Under the pieces are notes generated by a model. It worked only from the letters and a program-made list of their open reading frames with translations. It was not told where the DNA came from and did no database searches. From Alloalcanivorax profundimaris (lineage in GTDB: Bacteria > Pseudomonadota > Gammaproteobacteria > Pseudomonadales > Alcanivoracaceae), in NCBI RefSeq assembly GCF_015265435.1, contig NZ_JABJWH010000036.1, forward strand, positions 1 to 64,000: a stretch of 64,000 nucleotides of DNA, read 5' to 3'. Below are positions 1 to 8,097 of this stretch, in pieces. Within the stretch, counting starts at the first letter, position 1. Each line of letters begins with the position of its first letter. The position numbers were made by a program, and so were the translations under genes.

Positions 1-93
1 GAAGACCGATACCCCGTTCGATTCGGCCCGCCTTTTTCAAACCGCTGGCCTGCAAAACGCTTGACCGCGAACAGGGTATCTACAAGGGCGGTG

Positions 94-1584
94 CTACAGG
101 ATCGTCAGAGTGTAATCCGCCGCCTGGAAGTACTCCTGTTCCTGCTCCAGGTCCGCCTGGGTCAGCGGATGCTCCTCCAGCCAGCCGGCCGGGAACGCCA
201 GCGTCAGGGCGCGCTCGTCAGCGCTCAGGGTGAGCGGCGGCACCGGGGCATCGTTGCGGGCATGATGCAGCCGGCACGCAAGCCGCAGGATCAGACACAG
301 CCGTAACCAGCGGGTCTGCTCGTCCTCGGGGCATTCGGCCAGGGTCGAGAGCGGCAGCTTGCGACGGTGACCGCGCACCAGCAGCGCCACCGCCTGCTGT
401 TCTTCCCGGGAAAAACCGGGCAGATCCGAGTGGGTCACCAGATAGGCGCCGTGCTTGTGGAACTGGCTGTGGGACACCGCCAGCCCCAGCTCGTGGAGCA
501 ACGCGCCCCAGCGCAGCGTATCGGCGGCGCGCTCGTCATCCAGCCCCCAGGTGGCGGCCACCTGGTCATGGAGCCCCCGGGCGGTGGTCGAGACCCGCTC
601 CGCCTGGGCCCGCTCCACGTGATAGCGGTTGAGAATCGCCTGGATGCTGCGCTCGCGCACGTCCTCATGGCTGAACCGACCGAGCAGATCGTAGAGCAGG
701 CCCTCGCGCAGCGCGCCGCTGGACACCTGCATGTGCGTCAGCCCCAACTGCTCGAAAATACCCAGCAGGATGGCCAGACCGGAGGCGAAGATCGGCTTGC
801 GGTCCTCGCGCAGCCCTTTCAGGGAGAGCGCATCCGAATTGCCCGCCTTGATCGCCTTGCGACGGGCCTTTTCCAGGCCTTCCAGGGAGACCCCCTCGAC
901 GCTCCAGCCATTTTCCTCGCACACCTGGGCGATCGCCTTCACCGTGCCGGACGCGCCCACCGCCTGGGCCCAGCCCAACCGCCGGTAGTTGGTCTCGATG
1001 GAAAGCACTTCCTGCCGGGCGGCGGTAACCGCCTTGCGAAACGCCGCCTCGGTGATGCGCCCCTCCGGAAAGAAGCGCTGGCCGTAGCTGACGCAGCCCA
1101 TGTGCAGGGACTCGGTTTCGGCGGCCTCGAAACGCTCGCCGATGATCAGCTCCGTGGAACCACCGCCAATGTCCACCACCAGCCGGGTGCCGGCGTCATC
1201 GGCCAGGCTGTGGGCCACCCCCAGATAGATCAGGCGCGCCTCTTCGCGGCCCGCCACCACCTCGATATCGTGGCCCAGCTGAGCCTCCGCGCGAGCGATA
1301 AAACGGCTTGAATTACGGGCCATGCGAAGTGTGTTAGTGCCCACTACGCGCACATTGCCCCGGGGCACGCCGGCGATCCGCTGAGCGAAGCGGCCCAGGC
1401 ATTCCAGCGCCCTTTCCTGGGCGGCGGCGTCCAACTGATTATCCGGCGTCAGGCCGGCGCCGAGCTGCACTTTTTCGGAGAGGCTTTCCAGAATCCGCAC
1501 CTCGCCCTGGGCCTGGCGGGCCACCACCATGTGGAAGCTGTTCGACCCCAGATCGATGGCGGCCATGTGTTCGGGTTGTCGCAA
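94..1584 (-). CDS. ppx: Exopolyphosphatase (Ppx/GppA family)
   Basis: Hydrolyses terminal phosphates from inorganic polyphosphate in the cytoplasm. The start chosen is the TTG at 1584, because an AGGAGG Shine-Dalgarno lies six bases upstream; the frame stays open further upstream, but that stretch reads as non-coding. The resulting 496 residues match the usual Ppx length of about 500. The N-terminal nucleotide-binding loop AIDLGSNSFH (residues 9-18), the GREEARLIY segment with the likely catalytic Glu115, and the second phosphate loop VDIGGGSTELI (137-147) are all present. A C-terminal HD-like helical domain follows. It is divergent from trxA, the arrangement seen in Pseudomonas-like genomes. 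Confidence 0.95.
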   Translation of the reverse strand: MRQPEHMAAIDLGSNSFHMVVARQAQGEVRILESLSEKVQLGAGLTPDNQLDAAAQERALECLGRFAQRIAGVPRGNVRVVGTNTLRMARNSSRFIARAEAQLGHDIEVVAGREEARLIYLGVAHSLADDAGTRLVVDIGGGSTELIIGERFEAAETESLHMGCVSYGQRFFPEGRITEAAFRKAVTAARQEVLSIETNYRRLGWAQAVGASGTVKAIAQVCEENGWSVEGVSLEGLEKARRKAIKAGNSDALSLKGLREDRKPIFASGLAILLGIFEQLGLTHMQVSSGALREGLLYDLLGRFSHEDVRERSIQAILNRYHVERAQAERVSTTARGLHDQVAATWGLDDERAADTLRWGALLHELGLAVSHSQFHKHGAYLVTHSDLPGFSREEQQAVALLVRGHRRKLPLSTLAECPEDEQTRWLRLCLILRLACRLHHARNDAPVPPLTLSADERALTLAFPAGWLEEHPLTQADLEQEQEYFQAADYTLTIL

Positions 1585-1752
1585 AACCGTCCTCCTCGGC
1601 GGATTCGGCCGGCGCCTCCATAGGCGGCCGCTGTCGGCACCATTGCCCGGCGCGCTTGAAATCCGCGCCCCAGACCCTGATATTAATGACCCTCTGCATT
1701 GCCATGATCGCATGGCGTGCCCCACATCCCGCGAGCCTAGCAGGAGATTTCA

Positions 1753-2079
1753 ATGAGCGGCGAGATTATCAACGTGACCGACGCGGATTTCGAGGAGAAA
1801 GTCCTGAAAGCCGACGGCCCGGTTCTGGTGGACTACTGGGCGCCCTGGTGCGGCCCGTGCAAGATGGTGGCGCCGATCCTGGAGGATCTCTCCGGCGAAT
1901 ACGCGGACAAGCTGACCATCGCCAAGCTGAACATCGACGACAACCCGGAAACGCCCAAAAAATACGGCGTACGTGGCATCCCCACCCTGACCGTGTTCAA
2001 GAACGGCGACGTGGAAGCCACCAAGGTGGGCGCGCTTTCCAAGTCCCAGCTCACCGCCTTCCTGGACAGCACGCTCTGA
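1753..2079 (+). CDS. trxA: Thioredoxin 1
   Basis: Small cytoplasmic disulfide reductase of 108 residues, the normal length for TrxA. The active site WCGPC has its cysteines at positions 33 and 36, and the cis-proline loop GIPTL lies near residue 76. An AGGAG ribosome binding site sits just before the ATG. It is divergent from ppx and lies upstream of rho, a conserved gammaproteobacterial neighbourhood. It probably reduces ribonucleotide reductase and other general thioredoxin clients. Confidence 0.97.
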   Translation: MSGEIINVTDADFEEKVLKADGPVLVDYWAPWCGPCKMVAPILEDLSGEYADKLTIAKLNIDDNPETPKKYGVRGIPTLTVFKNGDVEATKVGALSKSQLTAFLDSTL

Positions 2080-2538
2080 ACCGGGACCGGTAACCGGCCC
2101 AGCCCCGTGGGGACCAGCGCAAATGGTTGGCTTCACGGGCTGGACAGCCCCCGAACCCGATGGTACATTCCCGAATCAGCGTATTCGCACCCTCTGGCAG
2201 GGATCACCGTTTTGTCCGTTTTGCGCCTTTCCGGCAAACGTCCTTAACGGGGTAATCACCGCCGCCGGCCCCTGAGAATCAGGCCCCGCCGCACGGTGAT
2301 TCGCAAGGGTCACATCTTTACTCGTTCCCGTTTGATGCGTCAGGCCATGTCCGGCCCCCCTTATTGCTTTGGTAAGGGCCGCCGAAACAGGGCCCAGCGA
2401 ATGCACGCCATTTTTGGATCCGAAAAACGAATCAATTAGAGCATCCCGAGGCCCGTCGGCCCGGATGCGCCGGACCATCGAGACACCACCCCATGGTGCA
2501 TCCCGTCAATTCATTTCTGGACACCCTGTAAAACTCCA
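2080..2538. other. trxA-rho intergenic region, probable rho leader
   Basis: About 460 bases without a convincing gene. A short open frame on the minus strand (2176-2478) lacks family signatures and was not called. The segment just before rho is rich in C and poor in G (roughly 2,485-2,535), the composition of a Rho-utilisation site, which would fit the known Rho autoregulation in its own leader; this is inference. A GGGCTG/CAGCCC hairpin lies near 2,137-2,150, with no U-tract after it. No strong Shine-Dalgarno precedes the rho ATG. Confidence 0.4.
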
Positions 2539-3798
2539 ATGAATCTAACCGAACTGAAACAGAAGCCGATCGGCGAACTGCTGGATATTGCCAAGGAACT
2601 CGGCCTGGAGAACCTGGCGAGAACCCGCAAACAGGACGTAATCTTCTCCATCCTCAAGAAAGCCGCCAAGAACGGCTCCGACATCTACGGCGACGGGGTT
2701 CTGGAGATCCTGCAGGACGGGTTCGGTTTCCTCCGCTCCGCGGAAGGCTCCTACCTGGCCGGCCCGGACGACATCTACGTCTCCCCCAGCCAGATCCGGC
2801 GCTTCAACCTGCGCACCGGCGACACCATTTCCGGCAAGATCCGGCCCCCCAAGGATGGCGAACGCTACTTCGCCATGCTCAAGGTCAACGAGATCAACAC
2901 CGACCGCCCGGAAAACGCCAAGAACAAGATCCTGTTCGAGAACCTGACGCCGCTGTTCCCCACGGAACGCTTCGTCATGGAAATCGGCAACGGCTCCACC
3001 GAGGACATCACCGCCCGGGTGATCGACCTTGTGGCGCCGATCGGCAAAGGGCAGCGCGGCCTGATCGTCGCCCCGCCCAAAGCCGGTAAGACCATGCTCC
3101 TGCAGAACATCGCCCACTCCATCGCCCGCAACAATCCCGAAGCCCACATGATCGTGCTGCTGATCGACGAGCGGCCCGAGGAAGTGACCGAGATGTCACG
3201 CACGGTGCGCGGCGAAGTGGTGGCCTCCACCTTCGATGAACCGCCGGCCCGCCACGTGCAGGTCGCCGAGATGGTGATCGAGAAAGCCAAGCGGCTGGTG
3301 GAGCATAAACAGGACGTGGTGATCCTGCTCGACTCCATCACCCGTCTGGCGCGCGCCTACAACACCGTGCAGCCCAGCTCCGGCAAGGTGCTCACTGGTG
3401 GTGTCGACGCCCACGCCCTGGAAAAACCCAAGCGCTTCTTCGGCGCCGCCCGGAACATCGAGGAAGGTGGCAGCCTGACCATCCTCGCCACCGCCCTGGT
3501 GGAAACCGGCTCCAAGATGGACGAAGTGATCTACGAGGAGTTCAAGGGCACCGGCAACATGGAACTGCACCTGGACCGCAAGGTCGCCGAGAAGCGCGTG
3601 TTCCCGGCCATGAACATCAAACGCTCCGGCACCCGCCGCGAGGAGCGACTGGTCAGCGAGGACGAACTGCAGAAAATGTGGATCCTGCGCAAGGTCCTGC
3701 ACCCCATGGACGAAATCGGCGCCATGGAATTCCTCATCGACCGCATGAAGCAGACCAAGACCAACGCGGAGTTCTTCGACTCCATGAAGCGCAAGTAA
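2539..3798 (+). CDS. rho: Transcription termination factor Rho
   Basis: Hexameric RNA-dependent ATPase that terminates transcription. The 419 residues match the E. coli length. Visible elements are the N-terminal helical domain, the RNA-binding cold-shock-like motif DGFGFLR near residue 60, the Walker A loop [11 protein letters not shown] near 180, the Walker B segment [16 protein letters not shown] near 260, and the Q/R-loop region with SSGKVLTGG. No truncation or frameshift. The start MNLTELK is the family-typical one although the ribosome binding site is weak. It is followed by an intrinsic terminator and then by a foreign-looking cassette block. Confidence 0.98.
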   Translation: MNLTELKQKPIGELLDIAKELGLENLARTRKQDVIFSILKKAAKNGSDIYGDGVLEILQDGFGFLRSAEGSYLAGPDDIYVSPSQIRRFNLRTGDTISGKIRPPKDGERYFAMLKVNEINTDRPENAKNKILFENLTPLFPTERFVMEIGNGSTEDITARVIDLVAPIGKGQRGLIVAPPKAGKTMLLQNIAHSIARNNPEAHMIVLLIDERPEEVTEMSRTVRGEVVASTFDEPPARHVQVAEMVIEKAKRLVEHKQDVVILLDSITRLARAYNTVQPSSGKVLTGGVDAHALEKPKRFFGAARNIEEGGSLTILATALVETGSKMDEVIYEEFKGTGNMELHLDRKVAEKRVFPAMNIKRSGTRREERLVSEDELQKMWILRKVLHPMDEIGAMEFLIDRMKQTKTNAEFFDSMKRK

Positions 3799-3827
3799 CA
3801 CCGGCGGTCTTTCCGCAAGACCCCGTA

Positions 3828-3865
3828 ACGCAAAACGCCCCGGTCATCGCCGGGGCGTTTTGCGT
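3828..3865 (+). terminator. Intrinsic terminator after rho
   Basis: A perfect 16-bp inverted repeat (arms 3828-3843 and 3850-3865) around a six-base loop. The outer stem carries AAAA/TTTT, so it can work in both directions. It lies 29 bases after the rho stop and insulates rho from the opposite-strand cassette genes beyond. Confidence 0.9.
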
Positions 3866-3999
3866 TTGAGACTGTGTTCATAACGCTCACGCACGCTCAA
3901 ACGCCGGTGTTCAGCCGTGCCCTTGTAGCGCCGCGGAAAGGGCACCCGATGGATGGGTTACTCGGGCCGGAACGAACTGAAACAGCTGGTCAAGCAAAG

Positions 4000-4320
4000 T
4001 TAATCCCAACCAGACCGCTTGGGGTCCGTTTGTTCCCGAAATTCGTCTGATAATTCCGCGAGCAAGGATTCTTCAGCAAGGCCCCTAGTGCGAATTACCG
4101 TGAGCTGCATCGGGGCATTGGAGCGGCTGTGATCATCAAATATTGACGACATTTCCCTGTCGCGGTTTTGAACAAGCTTGTAAAGCCGTCGATAGCGATT
4201 GTGAACATGGTCGTCCGAGTTGGAGATGACGTCTTCAAACTCGTCAAGAGCCTGAGTGCAGAACCGCTCAATGGCTCTTTCCTTTATGGCCTTGAACTTC
4301 TTCCAATCACTCTCTTTCAT
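4000..4320 (-). CDS. Hypothetical cassette protein (MKESDWK type)
   Basis: A 106-residue soluble, charged, mostly helical protein with no signal peptide or membrane segment. It starts MKESDWKKFKAIKERA and ends TDPKRSGWD. From memory, proteins of this type are common in integron gene cassettes and are often mislabelled as peptide transporters; the function is unknown. The ATG follows only about 14 bases after the recombination core of the attC-like site at 4333-4391, with a GAGGGAG ribosome binding site, the spacing expected of a cassette. No attC was found after its stop, so this may be the truncated last cassette of the array. Confidence 0.75.
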   Translation of the reverse strand: MKESDWKKFKAIKERAIERFCTQALDEFEDVISNSDDHVHNRYRRLYKLVQNRDREMSSIFDDHSRSNAPMQLTVIRTRGLAEESLLAELSDEFREQTDPKRSGWD

Positions 4321-4332
4321 GGCTCCCTCTTG

Positions 4333-4391
4333 TGGCCAACGTCCTTAAAAACCGGCACCGCAGGCGTCCGAGTGCCGTCCATTGTTAACGC
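4333..4391 (-). other. Candidate attC recombination site
   Basis: Read on the minus strand, this 59-base imperfect palindrome lies between two small genes. It starts with a GTTAAC-containing box, has GGCAC/GTGCC arms, and ends at CGTTGGCC, close to the integron core consensus GTTRRRY. The arms are uneven in length and both cores deviate from consensus, so it may be degenerate. Position and orientation match the other candidate sites. Confidence 0.45.
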
Positions 4392-4409
4392 GCCCTTTTC
4401 CACAATACG

Positions 4410-4703
4410 TCATAGAAGAGCATACGAAACCGAAGCCGGGACAATGATGCCTAACAGAAGCACAGCCCCTACCCGCTTAAACAGCCCTTCTGGCCATCTC
4501 CATATTATGCTGACCAGCCCGAGCGAAGCGATTCCTGCTGGAATCAAACCTTGAGCCTTGAATACAGCGGCCATCCATAGCACGTATAGCCCCAAAACCG
4601 GCAAGAGAAAAATTAATCTCGAAAGTTCCTTTCCTTCTTCCAACCACTGAGACTCCGTCTCCTTCACGGGCCCCCTGGCCCATGAACCCTTTCGTTTCCG
4701 CAT
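4410..4703 (-). CDS. Small membrane protein, cassette gene
   Basis: Unrecognised protein of 97 residues. The ATG at 4703 is chosen because a GAGGGA ribosome binding site precedes it; the frame is open upstream through the attC site, which is not coding. An N-terminal charged stretch (MRKRKGSWARG) is followed by three hydrophobic segments, around residues 30-47, 50-64 and 75-92, so it is probably an inner-membrane protein. It begins 20 bases after the core of the attC at 4723-4823 and stops 19 bases before the next candidate attC, a compact cassette layout. Function unknown. Confidence 0.7.
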   Translation of the reverse strand: MRKRKGSWARGPVKETESQWLEEGKELSRLIFLLPVLGLYVLWMAAVFKAQGLIPAGIASLGLVSIIWRWPEGLFKRVGAVLLLGIIVPASVSYALL

Positions 4704-4722
4704 TTTTCCCTCGACTTTTTTA

Positions 4723-4823
4723 GCACTAACGCCTGCGTTAAGGCGCACTTGAGTCGATGGCCGCGTTTGCAGTAGCAAACGTGGGTAGCGAGTCAAATGT
4801 CGCCTGCAACACTTTGCTAGTCC
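4723..4823 (-). other. attC recombination site
   Basis: A 101-base imperfect palindrome on the minus strand, starting at GACTAGC (overlapping the stop of the upstream gene) and ending at CTTAACGCAGGCGTTAGTGC. Its two halves align along almost their full length, including AGGCG, TTGA, TCG and CGTTTGC blocks around a TACT loop. The right-hand end closely resembles the L'-R' end of well-known attC sites. The left core is slightly off consensus. Confidence 0.7.
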
Positions 4824-5382
4824 TGGCCTTCAGCAAGGTCCACCCCGCCAAATTCAGCAACGATGCTTGGCGACCACAATCGCCAGGCGATCCATCCCAA
4901 TAAGGTCGACATGCCAAGCGCAACTAACGCCGTCGCCACCCTCATTACCTTCATCATGGATTCGAAGTGAGCTTGAAACTCCGACGGAGCGTCCGGTGGA
5001 ATGGGCATTTGCGACATGAAGGTTTGTTGAAGAACCAGCCCTCCAAGATTCCAAAACACTCCGAGAAGCATGAGGGCGATGAACGTGATGCGAGCCCAAT
5101 TTTCCTTTTAAGGAGGCCGACGGAAGATGCAAGAGTGCCCAGACACACGGCCAGAAATGCTGCAAATATGAGTTCAATGTGTCCAAACATGAACATTGCT
5201 GCGGCTGGCATTTGTTCCACGGCTTGACCTGACATGTGTTGCTTCATCTCATCCATTGGCATTGCGAGGTGCAACATCAAGTTCTGAAGAAGCGCAATTA
5301 ATGAGGCAAAACCACTTAGCACAATAAAGATCCACGCAACCACGGTTACAAAGTTAGAGCGGGGAGTGCTTGCGATAGACAT
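4817..5382 (-). pseudogene. Frameshifted multi-pass membrane protein, cassette gene
   Basis: Two minus-strand frames join into one protein of about 188 residues. The first half starts MSIASTPRSNFVTVV at 5382 with a GAGGAA ribosome binding site; the second half runs on from NWARITFIALMLLG to the stop at 4817. The frame changes near 5100-5109, at an AAAA run that would restore the reading frame with one extra A. The product would have four hydrophobic segments, two in each half. The loss could be a real inactivation or a homopolymer sequencing error. It lies between attC sites at 5401-5482 and 4723-4823. Function unknown. Confidence 0.7.
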
Positions 5383-5400
5383 TGATCTTTTCCTCGGAGG

Positions 5401-5482
5401 GGCTAACGCCAGCCAGCACGCGGCTACGGAATTGAGGCGAAGCCACAATGCAGTAGGCGTCGCGTGCCTGGCCTTATTAGGG
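5401..5482 (-). other. attC recombination site, separated from its gene by IS5
   Basis: On the minus strand this 82-base element runs from CCCTAAT to the core GTTAGCC. Paired blocks GGCCAGGCACGCG and its near-complement GCGTGCTGGC show the imperfect-palindrome design with an unpaired extra base. It directly abuts the CTAG target duplication of the IS element. Before the insertion it would have begun immediately after the stop codon of the gene now at 6638-7234. Confidence 0.7.
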
Positions 5483-5486
5483 CTAG

Positions 5487-6637
5487 GGAACCTCTGAAAA
5501 ACTCCCCGACTTTGCCATAATCAGGACTTTCTCTCAGCCACTAGCCGGAACTGCCATGAGCCAGCTGACCTTTGCCGAAGCCGAATACGAACACAAGAAG
5601 CGCAAGACCCGGCGGGAAGTGTTCCTTGAGAAGTTGGATCAGTTGCTACCCTGGAAGGCGCTGGAGTCTACGATTGCTGTCTATTATGCCTCTGGCAGCA
5701 CTGGCCGGCCGCCGTATGCGCTATCGAGCATGCTGCGCATCCATGTCATGCAGATCATCTACAACCTGAGCGATCCGGCGATGGAAGATGCCTTGTATGA
5801 AATCGAGTCCATGCGCCGTTTTGCAGGGGTTCGCCTCTCTCGGGTTCCTGATGAGACAACGATCCTGAACTTCCGACACTTGTTGGAACAGCACAATCTT
5901 GGCAAGAAGCTGTTCAAGAAGATCAACCGCCAGTTGGCACGACACGGGCTGATGGTTCGTGAAGGCAGCATCGTTGATGCGACGATTATCGAAGCCCCCA
6001 GCTCGACGAAGAACAAGGAAAAGGCCCGTGATCCGGAGATGCATCAGACCAAGAAAGGCAATCAATGGCATTTTGGGATGAAGTGTCATATTGGTGTCGA
6101 TGACACAGTGGGTCTGATTCATAGTCTTGCCACTACTGCCGCCAATGAACATGACCTGACGGCATCAGGCCAGCTTCTGCATGGCAAAGAGAAGCGGGTC
6201 TGGGGAGATGCGGGTTATTGCGGTATCGAGAAACGCGAAGAGCACAAGAGACGTAAAGTGGATTGGTTTATCGCTGAGCGGCCGGGTAAGCGCGCCACGA
6301 TGTCGAAGGTGGCAAAGGAATGCGAAACCATCAAAGCCAGCGTGCGGGCCAAGGTGGAGCATCCCTTCCGAGTGATCAAAGGCATGTTCGGCTACAGCAA
6401 GGTTCGCTACCGGGGGCTGGCGAAGAATACCAACCGACTCTATTTTCTAGCGGGGCTGCACAACCTGTTGAGAGTGAAACGGGTGTTGCTGCCCTAGGGG
6501 CAGTGCGCCTGATTGCCGCCAAAACGCGGCAATCAGGCGAAAAAATGAACACTCAAGAGTGAGTTGTGGCCACCATTTGATGGTAGAAGCTGATTGAAAA
6601 CCGCAAACGTCAAAAGAAGGAGTTATTCAGACCTTCC
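5487..6637 (+). mobile_element. Complete IS5-family insertion sequence
   Basis: The 1,151-bp element is bounded by 19-bp terminal inverted repeats (GGAACCTCTGAAAAACTCC on the left; its imperfect complement, 16 of 19 matching, at 6619-6637). Both sides carry the 4-bp duplication CTAG (5483-5486 and 6638-6641), fitting the YTAR target preference of IS5 relatives. It contains one transposase gene. A perfect 14-bp hairpin at 6506-6539 follows the gene. The intact ends and gene suggest a recent insertion. Confidence 0.9.
5556..6497 (+). CDS. IS5-family DDE transposase
   Basis: Transposase of 313 residues starting [20 protein letters not shown]. The N-terminal DUF772-like region (about residues 40-120) is followed by the DDE catalytic domain with Asp141 ([11 protein letters not shown]), Asp218 (VWGDAGY) and Glu268 ([10 protein letters not shown]), the classic IS4/IS5 YREK-type spacing. 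The frame is intact with no sign of decay. It fills most of the insertion sequence and reads opposite to the cassette genes on both sides. Confidence 0.93.
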   Translation: MSQLTFAEAEYEHKKRKTRREVFLEKLDQLLPWKALESTIAVYYASGSTGRPPYALSSMLRIHVMQIIYNLSDPAMEDALYEIESMRRFAGVRLSRVPDETTILNFRHLLEQHNLGKKLFKKINRQLARHGLMVREGSIVDATIIEAPSSTKNKEKARDPEMHQTKKGNQWHFGMKCHIGVDDTVGLIHSLATTAANEHDLTASGQLLHGKEKRVWGDAGYCGIEKREEHKRRKVDWFIAERPGKRATMSKVAKECETIKASVRAKVEHPFRVIKGMFGYSKVRYRGLAKNTNRLYFLAGLHNLLRVKRVLLP

Positions 6638-7234
6638 CTAGTGCAGCAATTGGCACGAAACATTGCCATTGTTCACCTTTATGTACTTACGCTGCTCAAG
6701 GTCTTTCACAATTGAGCTCAGCTGCTGTTCAGATAGCTTCTCTGTTAAAAGGGAATTGATGGTGTTGGAGAGTGTCTTCACTTTGCGGGGTCGAGATTGA
6801 CCCCGGCCTGCCAGGTTTTTTACGATGGCAGACACCATATCGTCGGTAGAGGTAGCCGTTGACATTCTTACTACGGGAATTTCAGCCAAGTCTCGCTCAC
6901 GCTGGATTTTGATACCACGCGATTTGAGATGCTTTATCAGCGTGTCAAAACCAGTATCGCGGGAGATGATGTGAAAGTCGGCTCCCGAGTCCTGTGCCGC
7001 CAACTCGCCAATGTAATAGGCGATGTGAAAGTCGAGAGCATTTTTGCCGATTCCCGTAATTTTGATATACCGCGCAGCATCCCCAAGGCCCTGCATCGCT
7101 GCGGCCAGATCAAACGGTATCTTTACTTGGTTAGCACCAACGAAAACAACCACCTTGAAAGGGTGATGCTTGAGAACCTCCAGGTTACTGGGCTGTACAT
7201 TCTCAAAATCTATCAGAACATAGTTTGTTGCCAA
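6638..7234 (-). CDS. PIN-like / NYN domain protein, cassette gene
   Basis: A 198-residue cytoplasmic protein. The N-terminal domain reads LIDFENV (Asp9), NALDFHIAYY (Asp68) and SRDTGFDTLI (Asp93, Asp97), the acidic set of PIN-like NYN ribonucleases, so RNA cleavage is likely. The C-terminal 60 residues are helical and may bind nucleic acid. Translation starts at a TTG (7234) with an AAGGAG site eight bases upstream. The gene begins 22 bases after the attC core at 7256-7262. Its stop codon TAG lies inside the CTAG duplicated by the IS5 insertion, so the coding sequence is intact but is cut off from its own attC. Confidence 0.8.
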   Translation of the reverse strand: MATNYVLIDFENVQPSNLEVLKHHPFKVVVFVGANQVKIPFDLAAAMQGLGDAARYIKITGIGKNALDFHIAYYIGELAAQDSGADFHIISRDTGFDTLIKHLKSRGIKIQRERDLAEIPVVRMSTATSTDDMVSAIVKNLAGRGQSRPRKVKTLSNTINSLLTEKLSEQQLSSIVKDLEQRKYIKVNNGNVSCQLLH

Positions 7235-7255
7235 GCAGACTCTCCTTGTTTTTGG

Positions 7256-7360
7256 GCCTAACGCTTTTCTTCAGCGGCCAAGTCGTGCTGGCGTGTCTTT
7301 TGCGCTTTTTGCAAAAGACATGACAGTACGACTTGGTCCGACTGTAAGAATTTGTTAGAA
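7256..7360 (-). other. attC recombination site
   Basis: The best attC in the window, 105 bases. On the minus strand it starts TTCTAAC and ends at the perfect core GTTAGGC. The two arms pair over more than 30 bases (the CCAAGTCGT block and the TCTTTTGC block) with only a few unpaired bases in the L boxes, as integrase recognition requires. It starts one base after the stop codon of the upstream gene and lies 22 bases before the next start. Confidence 0.85.
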
Positions 7361-7361
7361 C

Positions 7362-7982
7362 TTACCACACCACAAGCCCCCTAGCCCCAGACGAAAAGCG
7401 TTGTGCAAATTCCCAGAATCCTTCGAAGCGCTGATTGCTTACCCAATTTATCCCATCGCTCTCCGAGAATCGTTGTTCTACTAAACTACTAAAGCTAATG
7501 GCGCCAATCTCTACTGGCTCAGAATGAAATACAGCCTTCCCTGGCGTGACATAGACGTTGTGACATCCGTTCTTACGCAAGCTGCCATCACTCTTTGTGG
7601 GAGGGCCTACCGACTTCAATGATGCGACGTCCACGAGCCACGTATGCGAGAGCAGATCTGGGTTTTTCTTAAGCTCAAGAGTGTTGCCAACAAGTGGGAA
7701 TGCGTAAAAGACAGACCGCTGAAATGAATTAACTTGATTTCGTAGGGCATCAAGCTGGTAGTGAGGGGCCATAAACACACGCCTCTTTGATTTAAGAACA
7801 CGATTTGATGCCTTAAATTGGAAAATCAATAAGCGTCCACCAAGCTCCGTACAAGCGTCAAATCCGGCCTTCGCCTCTTGCTTTTGAGTAAGGCCAAACC
7901 AAAACAGCTGCTGTGTGGCGCTTACTTTTTGAGAGGCCTGTGCGCATATATTCAATTCCAGAGTTTTTTCTGAAAGCTTCAC
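7362..7982 (-). CDS. Unknown cassette protein, possible PD-(D/E)XK fold
   Basis: A 206-residue soluble protein that I do not recognise. It starts at a GTG (7982) with an AAGGA site. Residues 36-59 contain Glu36, GFDA (Asp42) and LLIFQFKAS (Gln55, Lys57), the order E...D...QxK of PD-(D/E)XK nucleases and of restriction-like cassette proteins; this assignment is from motif only. No membrane segment or signal peptide. It is packed between two attC sites, starting 23 bases after one and stopping one base before the next. Confidence 0.7.
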   Translation of the reverse strand: MKLSEKTLELNICAQASQKVSATQQLFWFGLTQKQEAKAGFDACTELGGRLLIFQFKASNRVLKSKRRVFMAPHYQLDALRNQVNSFQRSVFYAFPLVGNTLELKKNPDLLSHTWLVDVASLKSVGPPTKSDGSLRKNGCHNVYVTPGKAVFHSEPVEIGAISFSSLVEQRFSESDGINWVSNQRFEGFWEFAQRFSSGARGLVVW

Positions 7983-8004
7983 GTTCTGCGATCTTCCTTG
8001 TGAG

Positions 8005-8097
8005 TTCTAACGCCTTGCTTTGGGGCAGCCGAAACAGAGCGAAGCGGCGAGTAGGCTGTCCCAGCCACGAAGTGGCGACAACAGCAACTTGTTAAGT
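8005..8097 (-). other. attC recombination site, orphaned by ISL3 element
   Basis: A 93-base element on the minus strand from ACTTAAC (a perfect RYYYAAC box) to GTTAGAA. Blocks TTGCTGTTG on the left and CCCCAAAGCAAG on the right pair imperfectly, and inner GC-rich blocks also pair. No cassette gene directly precedes it; the ISL3 transposase does. It probably belonged to the gene now at 9420-9677. Confidence 0.6.

Noticed and set aside
2..64. Possible C-terminal end of a plus-strand gene such as ppk at the window start
   Set aside because: Twenty codons open to a TGA at 62-64, but I could not recognise a polyphosphate kinase tail or any other protein.
2176..2478. A 100-codon minus-strand frame before rho
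   Set aside because: No signature, no ribosome binding site, and it lies in the rho leader.
3950..4003. A 16-codon plus-strand frame (MGYSGRNELKQLVKQS) after rho
   Set aside because: Too short and without a ribosome binding site; it may be a relic of a lost gene at the array end, but nothing supports a family.
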